This document shows, piece by piece, positions 34,290 through 47,575 of a DNA stretch of 64,000 bases. A model generated the notes under the pieces. It did not search any database. It was not told the origin of the DNA and was given only the letters and a program-made list of their open reading frames with translations. The stretch's first letter is position 1. Every line of letters starts with the position of its first letter. The translations under genes were made by a program, and so were the position numbers. This DNA comes from Ceratothoa steindachneri (taxonomy: Eukaryota > Arthropoda > Malacostraca > Isopoda > Cymothoidae), in assembly GCA_963969495.1 (NCBI GenBank), contig OZ018330.1, forward strand, positions 47,898,706-47,962,705, written 5' to 3'.

Positions 34290-35352
34290 AACATTACTAC
34301 AAGAGAGGCTCGTTCAAGGAAGTGTAGGACACTTTCGTGCATCAGTTCAAATATGAAAAAGCCCCCACCAAGTGCAGAATTCAGAACTGGTGTCTACTTC
34401 AAGAACTATGGGACAGTGGACAACCACACTCCAGCCAGTGACAACCATCCAAGCCATCCAAGACGCTCCAGGAAGCGTACAGCTGAGCTGGTCAAGAGCG
34501 TGAGAGAGTCAGTTCAGCAGAGTCCAGAACGCTCTTTGCGCAAGTGAACTCAGTCCCTCAGTATATCCCGTCAGACTTGCAGGAGAGTGCTAGTAATGGA
34601 TGTAAAGGCCTACCAATACAGAATACAGATGAATCAGATCATTACAGCCTCAGACAAGGAGCAGAGAAAGGCTATGGCAGTCAAGATACTGGAGAAGATT
34701 CAGGAGACCCCAACTTTCCTTAACCTCCTTTGGACCTCAGATAAAGCTCACTTCCATCTTGAAGTAAAGATAAACTCGAAGACAAATGTCTTCTATGGGA
34801 CCTCCAGACCCAATATGGTAGCCACCAAGCCCCTACACTACCCTAAGTGGACGGTATGGACTGCAATCTCAGCCAGAGGCATCATGAAACCATTCTTCTT
34901 CGAGGAATCTGGCGCGACAGTGACAATCACCAAGGAGCGGTATGTTGAGGTTCTCAAAACCTTCAAGAGGGAGCTGCAAACTCTGTTCCAGTCGCTTATA
35001 GGGAAGTTCTGTTTCCAGCAAGATGGAGCAAGCTCTGGCACCTCAAACCTGTCCCGAGATTGGCTAAAAGAGAACTTTAGTGGACATGTGATCAGTCTCA
35101 AGACTATTTTGATTGGGCACTTCACAGCCCAGACCTTAGCCTCCTCCCCATAGATTTCTTTCTCTGCGGCTACCTTAAAGACAGATATTGTACGCAGTGA
35201 CACCCAAAACCGTCACGGAACTCAAGGAAGCCATCAGGGAGGATATCAGAGCCATCAGTCGGTCGGTTTGTAAGGACGTCATAGACAACTTTGTGCTGCG
35301 CCTCAAGAAATGCACAGAGCTAAATGGAGGTAATCTCAAACACATGCTCTAG
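34290..35352 (+). pseudogene. mariner/IS630-superfamily transposase remnant
   Basis: Segments in changing frames give KAPTKCRIQNW and VKSVRESVQQSPERSLRK (N-terminal DNA-binding region of the DUF4817-associated type). Then follow the catalytic part SDKAHFHLEVKINSKTNVFY, KWTVWTAISARGIMKPFFFE, FCFQQDGASSGTSNLSRDW and, after a frameshift, SPDLSLLPIDFFLCGYLKDR. The first catalytic motif has Lys after the Asp where Glu is usual, and the third Asp lies in another frame. The copy is dead. I could not define its terminal repeats; its right end adjoins the hAT-type element at 35355. Confidence 0.8.
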
Positions 35353-35354
35353 GA

Positions 35355-35816
35355 CAGGGGTGGGCAACCTTTTTAAGTGGGTGTGCCAAAATTGGCCAAA
35401 TCTTTGATAGAAAATTTTCTCACGTGCCGATACTTGACTAAAACACAATAAAAGGATATAAAATCAAAGATAGTCTTTTATCGATTCTTAATCCCTTATG
35501 AATTATAAAAATCACAAAAATCAATAATATTAAAAAGAATTGAATCTTTAAACCATTTTGAGCAGGAAACAACAAAACCAAAATGGAGAAAGAAAATTTG
35601 TGGACCTCTTATTTATTTACTATCAATGAGACTTCTGCTGCTGCATCACTGATAACAGATAATTTCTAAGAGGTTTTCCGCCATGCGGTTGCTATATAAA
35701 AGAGGTTGGACATACATTTATTTAGTTTCTTTAAGGTAAGCATTTGGCTTCGTATGCCGGTAAGAAGTCTTTGGCGTGCTACGTTTGGCACGAGTGCCAA
35801 GGGTTGCCCAGGACTG
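35355..35816. mobile_element. hAT-type MITE with 8-bp target duplication
   Basis: The 462-bp element starts CAGGGGTGGGCAACC and ends in the imperfect reverse complement GGGTTGCCCAGGACTG; subterminal GTGTGCCAAA and TTTGGCACGAG also mirror each other. Flanks are CTCTAGGA (35347-35354) and CTCTAGAA (35817-35824), an 8-bp duplication with one change. Both end sequence and duplication length fit non-autonomous hAT elements. No coding capacity. Confidence 0.85.
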
Positions 35817-35979
35817 CTCTAGAATAAAGAAAAAAAGTCCAAAGACTCTCATGTTTTGATATGATGTTTTTAAACACAATAAACTAGTTATCACCAAAGT
35901 TTTATTCAATGCTTGCAGAAAATTAAGAAATGAGGACTATCGAAAGCTGGGGCCGATTTTTTGGGGGTTCACCATATCA

Positions 35980-35981
<2 letters not shown>

Positions 35982-36037
<56 letters not shown>
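35982..36037. repeat. (TA)n microsatellite
   Basis: TA tract of about 56 bp. Confidence 0.95.
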
Positions 36038-36040
<3 letters not shown>

Positions 36041-36198
36041 TCCATTGAACCACATTGAAAGATAAAACGGAATAATTTTTCCTTGCAGTAATATTTTTAT
36101 TACCTTTTTTCGAAAAAATCCGTGCCGGAAAGTGATTCGAACCAGACACACTGAGGCAGCGAGCACCGCTTTGATGACAGTTAAAAGTATACTACTTT

Positions 36199-36201
<3 letters not shown>
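36038..36201 (-). other. tRNA-like/SINE-like segment between two (TA)n tracts
   Basis: Near 36125-36195 the minus strand contains CTCGCTGCCTCAGTGTGTCT then GGTTCGAATCAC, a B-box-like motif. The A-box side is degenerate. A tRNA-derived SINE fragment is possible. Its outer part (AAAACGGAATAATTTTT) repeats the flank of the tract at 2834-2992. Confidence 0.35.

Positions 36202-36267
<66 letters not shown>
36202..36267. repeat. (TA)n microsatellite
   Basis: TA tract of about 66 bp. Confidence 0.95.
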
Positions 36268-36270
<3 letters not shown>

Positions 36271-38265
36271 GTTACCCATTAGATCAGCTTATCTAAAGCC
36301 ACCACCAGTGTACAGAATTTCATATCTCCGCCTTTCTCCCCATTATTTTGGCTAACTTCCAACCAAGTTAGGTTTTCTTCTTACTGTTAAACTGGCCATA
36401 GGGCAAAATCATTTTTCATCAGATACACTTTATCTTATTTAAAAATAAATGTTTATTTTTCTTTAAATTGTCTCGCTGGAATACTGGATTAAATAATAAT
36501 TTCTCTATCAACATTCGTATTCATATGGTTTCTCAGAATTTAGCTCCTTGAGTGGATCTAAATGGTCCCACTTTATTCTCTTTAATGCAATTCTAGATGT
36601 ATAAACACCCATATCAACTAATAATAATCCTCTCTTTTAATGTCCATGAATGTATATTTTTCAAAAAATTCGTCTTCATTCGTCGAAACAAGCCATATAT
36701 TTACCGTCTCATTTACAGACAAGGATTTAAGATCCTAACCCATATCTTCTGAACTTGTCATTTTAATTCTAACATCTTTCCTGATATATTTGTTCTGAAA
36801 TGGTGCAGGTTATTTGTTCTTCTAACCTGCGTAGTTTCACTAATTTAAATTAAAACTCCTACGCCATTATAGCTCCGCTCCCTCTATCTCCTCTTTATTT
36901 TACCCTTTTTAGTTTAAGTTTGCGGGATTAAGAGAAGTGTTTGTTAGATGTTAAAATGGAGCCAAGGCTCAACAGAGATCCTGCAGGGTCTCTCCTCTTA
37001 GGGCAACTTCCCATCCTTAAATGGAACTTCTTTGTATATTTCTTATTGACAAGGTTCTGTTAGTAAAGGGGCTAAAGTTACTAAAGTTTAGAAACCACTT
37101 ATGGGTCCATACAGTGCATAAAAGTTCCTACACAAAACTGGAGGACATTATAAGTTTTCCGTTTTTGCCCTCGAGGGTTCCTTTGTGTTCATCACTCATG
37201 AGAGCACATGCATTTTCAGTTGCCAAAAGGAGGTTAAGGAGAACACTGTTCCTAAATCAGGTCTCCTCCAAAATGAGTGTCATCTTTTATTAAAAATATA
37301 AATACCCTTTGAACTTTTACCTACACTGTGGCTACAAGGGCCTGGGGTTATCAAAAGATTGATGGTATAATTTGAAAGTCATCTTCAGATGTATTTTCCC
37401 ATTTTTTTCAAGTTGGTTTACTTATTTACTGGCGTTTGCCTGCCTTTCTTTGGTTGATTGAACAGAGAAATGCCAGCCAACATTCAGTTCACTCATAAAT
37501 TAACGTTTAGTTCAAATGAAAATGATAATAAACAAAAGAAACTATGCGAGTAGAGAAGGGAGAAATTAATAAAAATAGAAAATAATAAAACTGACACAGC
37601 AAATCGGAACAGCTCTAAATCCTTGTCTGGGAGAGCAATTGCAAACATCACAAAGGATGAAAAGCAGAAAACCCGCAAAAGTTACAACAAAAAAAAACCC
37701 TTTGGAATTCCTTGGGATTTTTACTTTATTTCTTTTATCTGTAGCGCCGCTTTCTGCTGGAATGGAGATCACGAATTAAGATGGAATCTTGGCAATTAGC
37801 CAAATTTGACCGTCCGTTAATTGGTCAAGTTTGTAATTTGACAAAATATGTAGTAAGAAAATACGAAAATTGTAATCAGATTCAGATTTTAGGGTTTTCA
37901 ATTTCACGATTTTTCGAGATTTCAAATTTAATTTAAATTAGGGGGAAAAAATCAGGATTAAATTGAATCTTTTCAATGATTTTGGCAAAATCTGTGGTTT
38001 CTAAAAGAATCTTAAATCGGTTGGGGCGAGGATGTAAATTAGCTGTTGCTTCTTTCATTTCCACTCCAAGAGAACCTGACATTTTGATGTCTGTTTGTCT
38101 AAGACCTCCACACTCGCTCTCCGTTATTTACCCTGTCCATTCCTTTCCCATTTCTCGCCATCTCTGTCAGAACTAAATTCGGTCTTCTGGCTGAACTCAG
38201 TCAGGCCAATGATGTCACTTACGAGTATCTGTGCAGACCACTATGCAAAGGCAAGGTCTTTGTGC

Positions 38266-38266
<1 letters not shown>
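36268..38266. other. No gene recognised
   Basis: AT-rich intronic sequence with short open frames only. Nothing with a recognisable motif was found. Confidence 0.5.

Positions 38267-38354
<88 letters not shown>
38267..38354. repeat. (TA)n microsatellite
   Basis: TA tract of about 88 bp. Confidence 0.95.
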
Positions 38355-38357
<3 letters not shown>

Positions 38358-38460
38358 GAGAGAAAACATAGTATTTTGGACCGATTTATTGTAAAATCAG
38401 GTTTCGACGGAGACATCCGTCATCTTTAATCGCTGGCAAACTGATAAAAATTTAATTAGG
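38355..38460 (-). mobile_element. PLE-type 3' end, minus strand, with (TA)n tail
   Basis: On the minus strand 38396-38434 reads CAGCGATTAAAGAT, stem GACGGA/TCCGTC around TGTC, then GAAACCTG, followed by sequence leading into the (TA)n tract at 38354. This matches the stem-loop plus GAAAC arrangement at the other PLE ends. No coding sequence follows upstream, so only the tail is supported. Confidence 0.5.
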
Positions 38461-38681
38461 GGTCTGGTATGCAACGATATTTTTTAGCAAAGGCACGATG
38501 AGTCTTTTACCTATCAATGGATTAGTGTTGAATTGCCCATCTGAAGTTTGGAATATTCCTTATGAGGGATGATTCTATCTGTGTGTCCTTAGGTTAAAAA
38601 AGCTGGTTTCACAATAAATCGATCCTAACACTCTGGTTTCTTTCCTGTATTTCCCTTTCCGTTATTTTACTTTACTTCTTT

Positions 38682-38683
<2 letters not shown>

Positions 38684-38762
<79 letters not shown>
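38684..38762. repeat. (TA)n microsatellite
   Basis: TA tract of about 79 bp. Confidence 0.95.
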
Positions 38763-38766
<4 letters not shown>

Positions 38767-40873
38767 TAGATTAAGCAATAAATGTAACAAAGCCCACAAG
38801 GAAAAAGAAACGAAAATTCCAAGAACTTTCCATCTCTATTCCAATTTCATTGCAGGAAACCCGGCGTTGCTCAGGCTTAATTGTGTTTTTCTTAAAGGTA
38901 CTCTAAAGGGTCTGAAGAAATTTGTAGTGTCCTAGGTTAGGTTTTTAGTTTTGTTGATTTCATTTGATGTTTATGAGTCCTTCCTATGTTACGTAGGTTG
39001 GGAGGTTATTTTGGTTGGTTGATTTTATTTAATCGTTATAAGTTGTTTGCTGTGTTTCGGTGCTTAGGTCAGGTTGCTGCTTATATTTGATGGTTATAAG
39101 TTGGTTACTCTTTTATGAGTCTTAGGCTAGATCACGTGTGCTTATTGCCTTTGTATGGTATTTATGAAAGTTGTATAGGATGAATACATATTTTACAAAG
39201 CTCATCGACCCCGTTTAGGCGCTTATAATAAAAATGTTGAGATATTTTTTAGTATGGCTGTCACGGCATGAACCTTTTATCTGCGGGCCTATTGAGGCGA
39301 AACATGCGCCGTTATTTTGCTTCCATTTCTTTAGGTATCATTTCCGACCAAAACTACTACTATTGTATTTGATGAACTCTACAGATGTAAGTTATCGAAT
39401 GACTGGAACGAATTTTCGACTCCGCCCCCCACGCAAACACATCTGCCTTAGCTTTCGCGGATTCCTTGATTCAAATTCGTTATTCTGAATTTTAACTAAT
39501 GATTCCCCGATCAGGTTCGTTTCAGTTTGGAGAGGGGCCAATTTTCGTACCCATTACAACTCACTTCAAAAGTACAAAGGTATTTTTGGTCAAGCCTTTT
39601 TCCCAACAGGCCTGGTCTTGCTGAGCCTTCGAATATGACTCCAGTATTCCAGTTTGCTCTCTTTTATGTCCACTTTTGAACTCTGCTATACAGCCTAACT
39701 GTATTCTCCTCTGTTACTGTGGTGACAAGAAGCTCGAGTCCTCCATCAAAAAAAATAAATAATGAATGACAGCAATGTAAAGCAGATAAAAAGAGTGGAT
39801 AAGATTTACATGGATTAAAGGATTACAAGCGCTTGCTCGACAAATGTTGATGACATTAAGTAGGTCTATTTTGGGGAGAGTGATTTGTTCAGTTGTTTGT
39901 TGTTTTTAGGTTGCATCTTCCTTATTTTTATTTTAGTAGGTGTATAATCATTATTGTAACACTGATCGTTGCTATGGTAAAAGAACATTAGAAGTGGAAT
40001 TTGAGGTGAAAAATGATATATGAAGGTAAAATAAGCCTTTTCAAGTTAGGTCAGTGTCGGCGAGTCTGCCAGTCGATCTAATACCATTAAACGTATTCTT
40101 AAGATTATTACACACGGGAGCAGTCTCTTCATACAGTATCTTAAGCTGTTACAAACACGACTACGGTCACATTTAGCAACCGTCTGTGCAACGCAACTGA
40201 GACTATGGTGATGCTGTTCTTACACACACAGACACACCACCCGCTGCGATTTTGTAGAGGTTGCCTTGTAAATTAATTTTCCTGAACAATGATTGAAGAG
40301 AAATTAACTGAAGAAAACTAAAATAAATAATGTAAAATTGGCAGAAACACAAGTTACATGAATTTAAAATTAGTTCATTTAGAGAAAGCTAAGCGCATTG
40401 CCTTCTCACATAGTTAAACCACGCCCCTCGCGGTCTAGCCTGCGATTATTGATAGCACCTTTTATGGGTACCATAGTCCTTCTTATTGAATTTTCTCTTT
40501 TTTTTCCATAGCTTATTTTTGCCCTTAGTTATTGTAATTTTTATTCTCCCCATCTTATTTAAAATCTCAAGACATTTAGATTCGGAGGAGTGGTTTTACA
40601 CTTCAGAAAGGAGATTTCATAATCATTCATTACCTCTTCCGTATTCTTTCGAGCCGTATCAGAGGGGAGGGGGCCATATAGTCTTTTTATCCTACCAAAA
40701 CTATGTCGCTAATCACTCAAAACAAAAACACTTGTTTCCTTCTCTATTCAGCATTAAAAAAACAAACACAGACAAAAATCGGCTTTATTCAACCTCAGCC
40801 ATAATGATTCATTGCAATCATCCCTATTTCTTTTTCCTCAAAAAGTTCACTACTGCCCCATTCACAGTTTACA
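38763..40873. other. No gene recognised
   Basis: Intronic sequence without supported ORFs, RNA genes or defined repeats. Confidence 0.5.
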
Positions 40874-41070
40874 TGTAAAGAAAAAAAAATAAGGAGCCCA
40901 TCTGGCGACGACTGCCTACTTGGGGCATAAGTCGACGTACTCACCAATACATACTACTAGGCTATATTATAAAAAAATAACAAATAACAACGACAAAAAA
41001 AAGCAAAGAGGCAACAAGGAAGTGAGTCTGGCGTCGACGGTAGGCTCACCTCCCCCCGGCGCAGGAACAT
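40874..41070 (-). repeat. SINE-like repeat copy 1
   Basis: On the minus strand it has CCTGCGCCGGGGGGAGG, then the 3' hairpin region (CGACTTATGCCCCAAGTAGG, CAGTCGTCGCCAGATGGGCT) and an A-rich tail. Matching copies lie at 57600-57795 and 59737-60140. The poly(A)-like end and dispersed copies suggest a SINE, but no RNA polymerase III boxes were confirmed. Confidence 0.6.
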
Positions 41071-41312
41071 GAGACCTACAACAAACAGTCAAATAAAGCG
41101 GAGGAGGCTCACAGTTTACCACGGGCAATCACGAATGTAGGGCATTTACCAGGGAGAAACGGAGTGGACCTGGACAGTGAAGACCTGGTTTCGGACCCCG
41201 GGGGCGATTGCAGCCACGAACGAATGTTCATGTAATCTTCCACCATGGATGAGCTAACGGTTCTCAGACTCGCGAAGCGTAACCCTTAAGATTCTTCACA
41301 GCCTGAACTGCT

Positions 41313-41316
<4 letters not shown>

Positions 41317-41390
<74 letters not shown>
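41317..41390. repeat. (CT)n microsatellite
   Basis: CT tract of about 74 bp. Confidence 0.96.
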
Positions 41391-41394
<4 letters not shown>

Positions 41395-42129
41395 GTTCAT
41401 GAGGCCGTGTCTATCTAACAATTTTGTTTGTCTATTTGCATTCTTACCTTGTTTAACCGTGTCTATTTCTCTGTTTTACTTAGGGTTAACTAGAGATAAC
41501 CCTTCCTCAGCCCCAAGAGAAGTTCGTGTGAAGTGCAGTGAAAATACGTAGCCAGAAAGTTTGTAAAAACAGGTTGGCTGAAAAAATTATGGGAACGGGT
41601 GAAAGTGGAAATAAAAGATACATGCACGGAATAGCTAATACAGGAGACACTTGAGGTATTCTAAAGTGCAGGGGGCGCAATTCTCCAGATTCTGATACTA
41701 TTCCGAAGTTAAGGCAGATCTTTTTTCTCTATCAAGCTAAATTATGGCATGCCATTTGATGTGGGTATGCCATTTGATGTGGCTCGTGGTTAAACGTTGA
41801 ACTTATACTGTAAATAATCATCCGTAACCTAACCTGACACATAATTTGTTTGGGAATGTTTATGTTTGCCAGATTCTTCTTTTGTTTGTGTGTTTGATAC
41901 TTTAACAGTGTAGCCTCTCGTCTCTGTACGTGACGCTAAATAAAGACAAACATGGAATCATGGCTTCTCTTCTTCCTGCAGCTAATTTTCGTACTTAGGT
42001 TAGCCTGAATTGTGTGAGTTTTTCTCCACAAAGGAAGGAGTAATAACTCGGGGTAAAGCAAAGCCCAATTTGATGCCTGCGAAAGAGATACAGGACTATG
42101 ACTTCAGGGGGAGAATACAACATTCCCAA
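41391..42129. other. No gene recognised
   Basis: Intronic sequence; a short direct repeat ATGCCATTTGATGTGG occurs twice at 41750-41782. Confidence 0.5.
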
Positions 42130-42470
42130 GTAGTCTTTTTTTACTCCTCCCTGGAGAACAGAACACTCAATAGTATTCATTTGTACTCACTACTGAAGAA
42201 TATAAAACTCAAAAGTACTCATTTGTACTCATCACGAAAAATACCACACACGTCGTCTTTCGCAAGAAACAACACTCACAAGTGAGCCTTCATTCCCCTC
42301 ACTGTAGAATACAAGCGTCAAGAGTACCCCAAAATAGTCCTCCCTAAATAATGCCACACAGGTCCTCCGTCGCAGTGCTCATTGGAGGAAACAATACTCA
42401 CGAGTGTTCTTTCATATCCATCACTGTAGAATACCCAACTGTACGGTACTCCTTTGTACTCCTTTAGGCT
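42130..42470. repeat. Degenerate minisatellite-like region
   Basis: Phrases such as ACTCATTTGTACTCA, AAAACTCAAAAGTACTC, CACTGTAGAATAC and AAACAACACTCAC/AAACAATACTCAC recur with spacing of roughly 35-50 bases. The units are diverged and the period is irregular. Confidence 0.5.
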
Positions 42471-45400
42471 TTAGGCGCGTTGAGTATGTTTGTACCTTAC
42501 AACACTTTGTATTTAGTTACCTGCAAATATACTGGTTCGCTCAGTGTACTCTTAGTATTTGGTCGCCCGTAATCTGTGCCCTTCTTTAACAGACGAATAC
42601 TTAGGAATTAACAGTAAAACCAAATCATCCTTTGCCCAAGTACAATGAACTCATAACAAGAAACCTACAATTAGCCTTTATTGTTGCGACCTTATCTTAA
42701 TAATTCAAATAACAGATAATTACTGGACCAGATATCAGAGGTTGGGAACCTTACATCGTCCGCCAATCAGAGATATGTATACTAGCTCAAGCAATAAGTT
42801 CACACGCACACAGGTACGATAGTGCATCTCAACCTACATACCTTTACACAGACGATTAAGCGCATGAATACATTCACGCTCAAACACATATGAAACATGA
42901 AATCACGTGCATAAACACGTAGTAGGAACACATGCATAAATGCGCGTATGCAAGAACCGCATGTAGATACAACCGGATAAAGAATGCCCATGCACACGCA
43001 GTTGCGTGGCAATAACAGAAAATTGATTAGGTATTACGAGTCAATTAAAATGGGTATATGCCTCAAAAGTGTTAAATAATTCACTAAGGTAGGTGGGATT
43101 TTGGCGAGGAGGGGGTAGCTACTAGGGATTTGGGTGTAGTTAAATAATAAAAAGCGAATTCAGTTTAGTCCGGAAAGACTAACCACAAAGCGATAAAGAT
43201 AATAAGTATTTTTTTTATATTGTACCAACATACCTCTGTCTTCCTGTGGTCCCTCTCAATTTCATGTATGCCTATTTGCATGAGTACCAATTTCTCTCCA
43301 ACTATTTGATCTTGGGTTTTAATCTCCGCCAGGCAAAGGTGTTTATTGTTTGAGCTTATAAAACTCCAGTAGTGGCGGTTTTTTCACAAAACAGCAAACC
43401 ACTAGGTTAAAACAATCTTATTCTGATGTCTGACTTATAAAAATCACCGCAGGAAGTCCAATGAACTCGTAAATCGAGCCAAGAACACTCAAATTCAGAC
43501 GTCTGTTTATGCTGAGGATAATGGCGTCTTATATACTTCGCTTCTCTTTATTACGTCCCTCATTTTTTCACCAGAAATGCATTCATACATATGCATCTGC
43601 TCATGTTTAAAGCATATGCCTCGCCCTGCTACGCAGTATAGCCAATTTCTGGTGCAATTTTGATCTTCACAAACAAGAGGTGATGGTTCGAGAATCTCAA
43701 CATCTCTCTTGCAAACAAACGAATTTATTCGCTTGGTTCTTCGCGTTCTTACGTTTTCACCTATTCACGCAGGTCTTAAGATACATTCTACCAGCTTCCT
43801 AAAAAATATAGAATATTTTTACCAAAGTTATTGTCATTCTCGACTCTCTGTCAAAAGTATTATTTCGGATATATTAGTTCTTGTTCTGTGTCTATTTTTC
43901 CTGGGCGATCCTGCCCCAAGAGGAGACAGCTTTTGGCGTCATCCATCCATCTTTCAACTTTGCGTATTCCAGAAGTTTTTAGAAAGTTTTTAAGCTTCTT
44001 TAATACCACTAAAGACACTTGAAAGGAATTAAACTCCCCCTGCCCCATTTCTAAGGCTCTAGGCTCTTCGTATTCCCCCCCTTGTCTACACTGAGGAAAA
44101 ACCATGTCAAGAAGATTAAAAAGAAACCACTCAAAAGAGCCAAAATATCCTTATGAACTAGACAACCCCAGATATTCAGACATTAGTAAACAGACCCAAG
44201 ATCCCGCTCCTCTAATCCACACCAGGCTTATTTTTCCTTTCTGTATTAGCCTTTCTTAATTCCAACCCTCTCTTTCGCACATAGAACATAGATAGAGACG
44301 TGATGAGAACTTTCCCTTTTCATCCATTATTTTCATTTATGCTTCTGTACCGATTTCGCTCCTTCACTTATTCCGGCATTCTAAACTTCCATACTCTCTC
44401 TTTCGGTAACTCCCGGTGATTTTTCGGCCTCTTCCGGTTCAAGATTACCTGTCGGGATCATTAAAAACTTCCCTCTTTCCGTTATAATTAGTAGTAACTC
44501 TCCCAACACACGCCACAGTTCCTCCCCACCCCATCCCATACTATCATGCTCTTCTTAAAAAAAAGAATGGAGAGGATATTGGCTGCAATCTGATGTAAGC
44601 GTTTTACTTCATGCCTTTACACCGTCTGGTAGAAAGTAAGAGAGTAAGAAAAGGAGGAAACAGGAGAGTAAAAGGAGGAGTAAGTGGGAGAAAGGATGAA
44701 GAATCTGAGCACGATAAAACGAGATTAGTCGATGTTTATGATGGATGATGAGACAAGAGACTCATTTCAAAAAGCCCATGATCAGGTGTTCAGTTGCCTT
44801 TTTCTTTATTTTCATAGGGAAATATATTTTCAAACAAATCAGGATATTTGGGGGATTATAGATACAGTAGCTTTATTAAAAAATTTAAAGCATGATCACT
44901 ACGAACTTTTACAAGGAAGTAGAGAAGTTAAAGAAACGGAAAATGTGTAGAAACTATACAGCCACACATCCTAACTACAGCCATTGGGGCCGAGAGGGAA
45001 AACTGAAAGTGTTGGAGTTGGAAGTGCATAGAACTCTACATATATCACTCCTCACGTTGGTGGTGGATTATACACAGGCAACATCAGGAGTCAGCCAACA
45101 TTTTGCATTCGGTACGAAGGCGCCTCTAAAACAATTGAGTTACAAGGCCCTGTCAGGAGTCATCCAACAAATCCATCTCCCATCAGTGCAACCAAAACCC
45201 CAAAACAAGCCCAAGATCCCCATCCTACAACTTCAAAGATCATCCTCAATACACAAGAACCTTAAACCGATTTCACCCATGGAGGCACTTCAAATACAAG
45301 TCTATCATATGGCATACTATAATAGTCTCCAAATGAAATACCAATGTTTCGATGTAAAATTGTTTACATAATATTTTATATGTGAACAACCCACTAGGTA

Positions 45401-47197
45401 GCACATGCGGAGGAGATATATCCAATAAAACCCGAATTGAAAGAAGAAACCGCTATTCCGAAGTACTTTCAAACTCTATTTCAAATTCATAATAACTTGA
45501 AATAGAGCTAGAAATTACCCGAAATTTTCGTATCCTTTTCTTGTAGGTTTTATTCCAATTTGCCTTTTATATTAATATATCTTCTTTAGGAAAAGATGGG
45601 ATATGATCAGCAGGAAGTTGTGGACCTTGATGGCCTTCTCCTCTTTTGATTCATTTCGCTCATGTGAATCGGAGGACCGCTTTGTGAAGTAAGTCATCCT
45701 CGGGTTAATGACCTGTAACTACGAGACTCTTTGCGCTAGAAAGCTCTCATCCGGTTGATGTAGGAAGATTGCAGTTGTGTATAGTTATTTATATGTGTGT
45801 TGTCCCATTTGCACCACTTTTTCTTAAATTGTTTCATTTTTTTCCCTCAAATGGAATGCTACTCGCTGATAAAGCTTCTTTGCCCCTCATCAGGGTCTCC
45901 ATACTTTGTTTCCTTGTACATCTGCACTTACACTTGTTCCCAATTGTGAAGAAGGCAAGAGGGTTATTTGTGTCCGCCTGGTCACCTGTTCACTCGTCCG
46001 TTTGTCTCTCTTTTTATATACCTCTCTATGGCTGTCATTCGACTCCTATTTATCGGTGAGAAAGGTGACTCTATTTCCCTCGCTCCTCCCCCCGTTTGGG
46101 GCCCCAAGGTTCGAACCAAGTTGAAAATGTCATCACCATCGTAGCGAACGTTAATTCGAGTCACAAAAAATAAGTTATTTTCCTTTTCTCAACATTAAAA
46201 AGAGTCATTTTGGTGAGGCTTCACTGCTACAAAAACCCCCTGATTTTGCAGTTATGCCGGGAGAGAGGGAGGGAGGAGAACCCTGAAGGGAAGGGGAGGG
46301 GGAACTATAAGCCTGGAAGGGATGTAGACGTGAGAGGAGGAAGCTTGGTGAGCTTTATCTGTGGGAAGGATGATGAATGACTATCTTGGAATAACAGTGT
46401 AACAAGCTAGTGTGCGTGTTTAAAATTCATAGTTATGTTTGCATGTGTGTACTTGAGTGATTTCTTTCATTCTTGTTCTTTTGTGCTTGGGAATATGTAC
46501 AGTATGTATGTATTATTGTCGATGCACTGGTGTATAACTTATTACCACACCGTGAAGGAGGAAAACCTCTGTTGTGACAGAGAATTGAATTCTGTAGCAG
46601 AACTACATGCTTGAAAAAAATCCTAAGCCCATACACTTCTCTCATTTTCTTTTACATCTCAACTCACTAAATTGATGTAGAGTTTGCTTGCGGAACCGCC
46701 GTATGCATCAAACTCTAGTCTTCTTAATCGATTTTCAAATATAATGCATTAAAATTCATTCCATTTCAGTTCCTGGCTGAATTTTCTTGGCAGAAAACTA
46801 ATTTTCGTAGCAAGAATGGAGTGAAATGATGGCATGGAATTTAAAGTGTATGCTAGAGAGCAGCGGAGTTAGTAAAATTAACGATTAAGCAATGTAGTAG
46901 TGAAAGTTACATGTGTAAAAAGAAGAAACTAAAAGCAAAAGGGAGGAAAACAACCTCAAAGTTCCCACTTATCTCGCAGGCTATTTGGAATTAAAAAGTT
47001 ACTTCATGTGGGGCATTAAATTAATCCAAATTGGTAATTTAAAATATAAAATCATGCATGTGCTAACACTTTTAACTTTTGCCTTTTATAATTCTAAATT
47101 TCATTTGGTACTTTTAATTAAATTTAAATTTATTTAGCTGTTTGATTTTTCATCGTGTTAAATTTGAGCTTATTTTTACAAAGAAAAGTTCAAATTT

Positions 47198-47200
<3 letters not shown>
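42471..47200. other. No gene recognised
   Basis: About 4.7 kb of intronic sequence with only short open frames on both strands. I found no domain, splice-flanked Kazal signature or transposon ends that I can support. Confidence 0.45.

Positions 47201-47261
<61 letters not shown>
47201..47261. repeat. (TA)n microsatellite
   Basis: TA tract of about 61 bp. Confidence 0.95.
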
Positions 47262-47575
47262 CACTGGTCTGCGTCAAAAATGTACCTTAGGTTTTCTGTA
47301 GTGATTCTTAATAAAATTAACCTCCTAAATCCGAATCTGTCATCCGTTTTTCTCTATCACCTCCAGTTTTTGCGATACAGGGGGTGATAATAATTTTATA
47401 GTTTATACATGTCATATATTACATCAAAATTCCAATAGTTTAGGCACTACTGTATTCGCACTACATTTTGTGTACATTTTAAGTAATTATGTTAATTAGT
47501 TTATATTTTGGCAGGTTTGAAATTGCTTAGCATTATAATAGTATTAATAATAGGGGTTGATTTAAAAATGAACAG

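Noticed and set aside
42800..43012. Cys-rich minus-strand frame as another Kazal exon
   Set aside because: The cysteines come from CA/TG-rich sequence; the PVCxSDG-type signature and spacing are absent.
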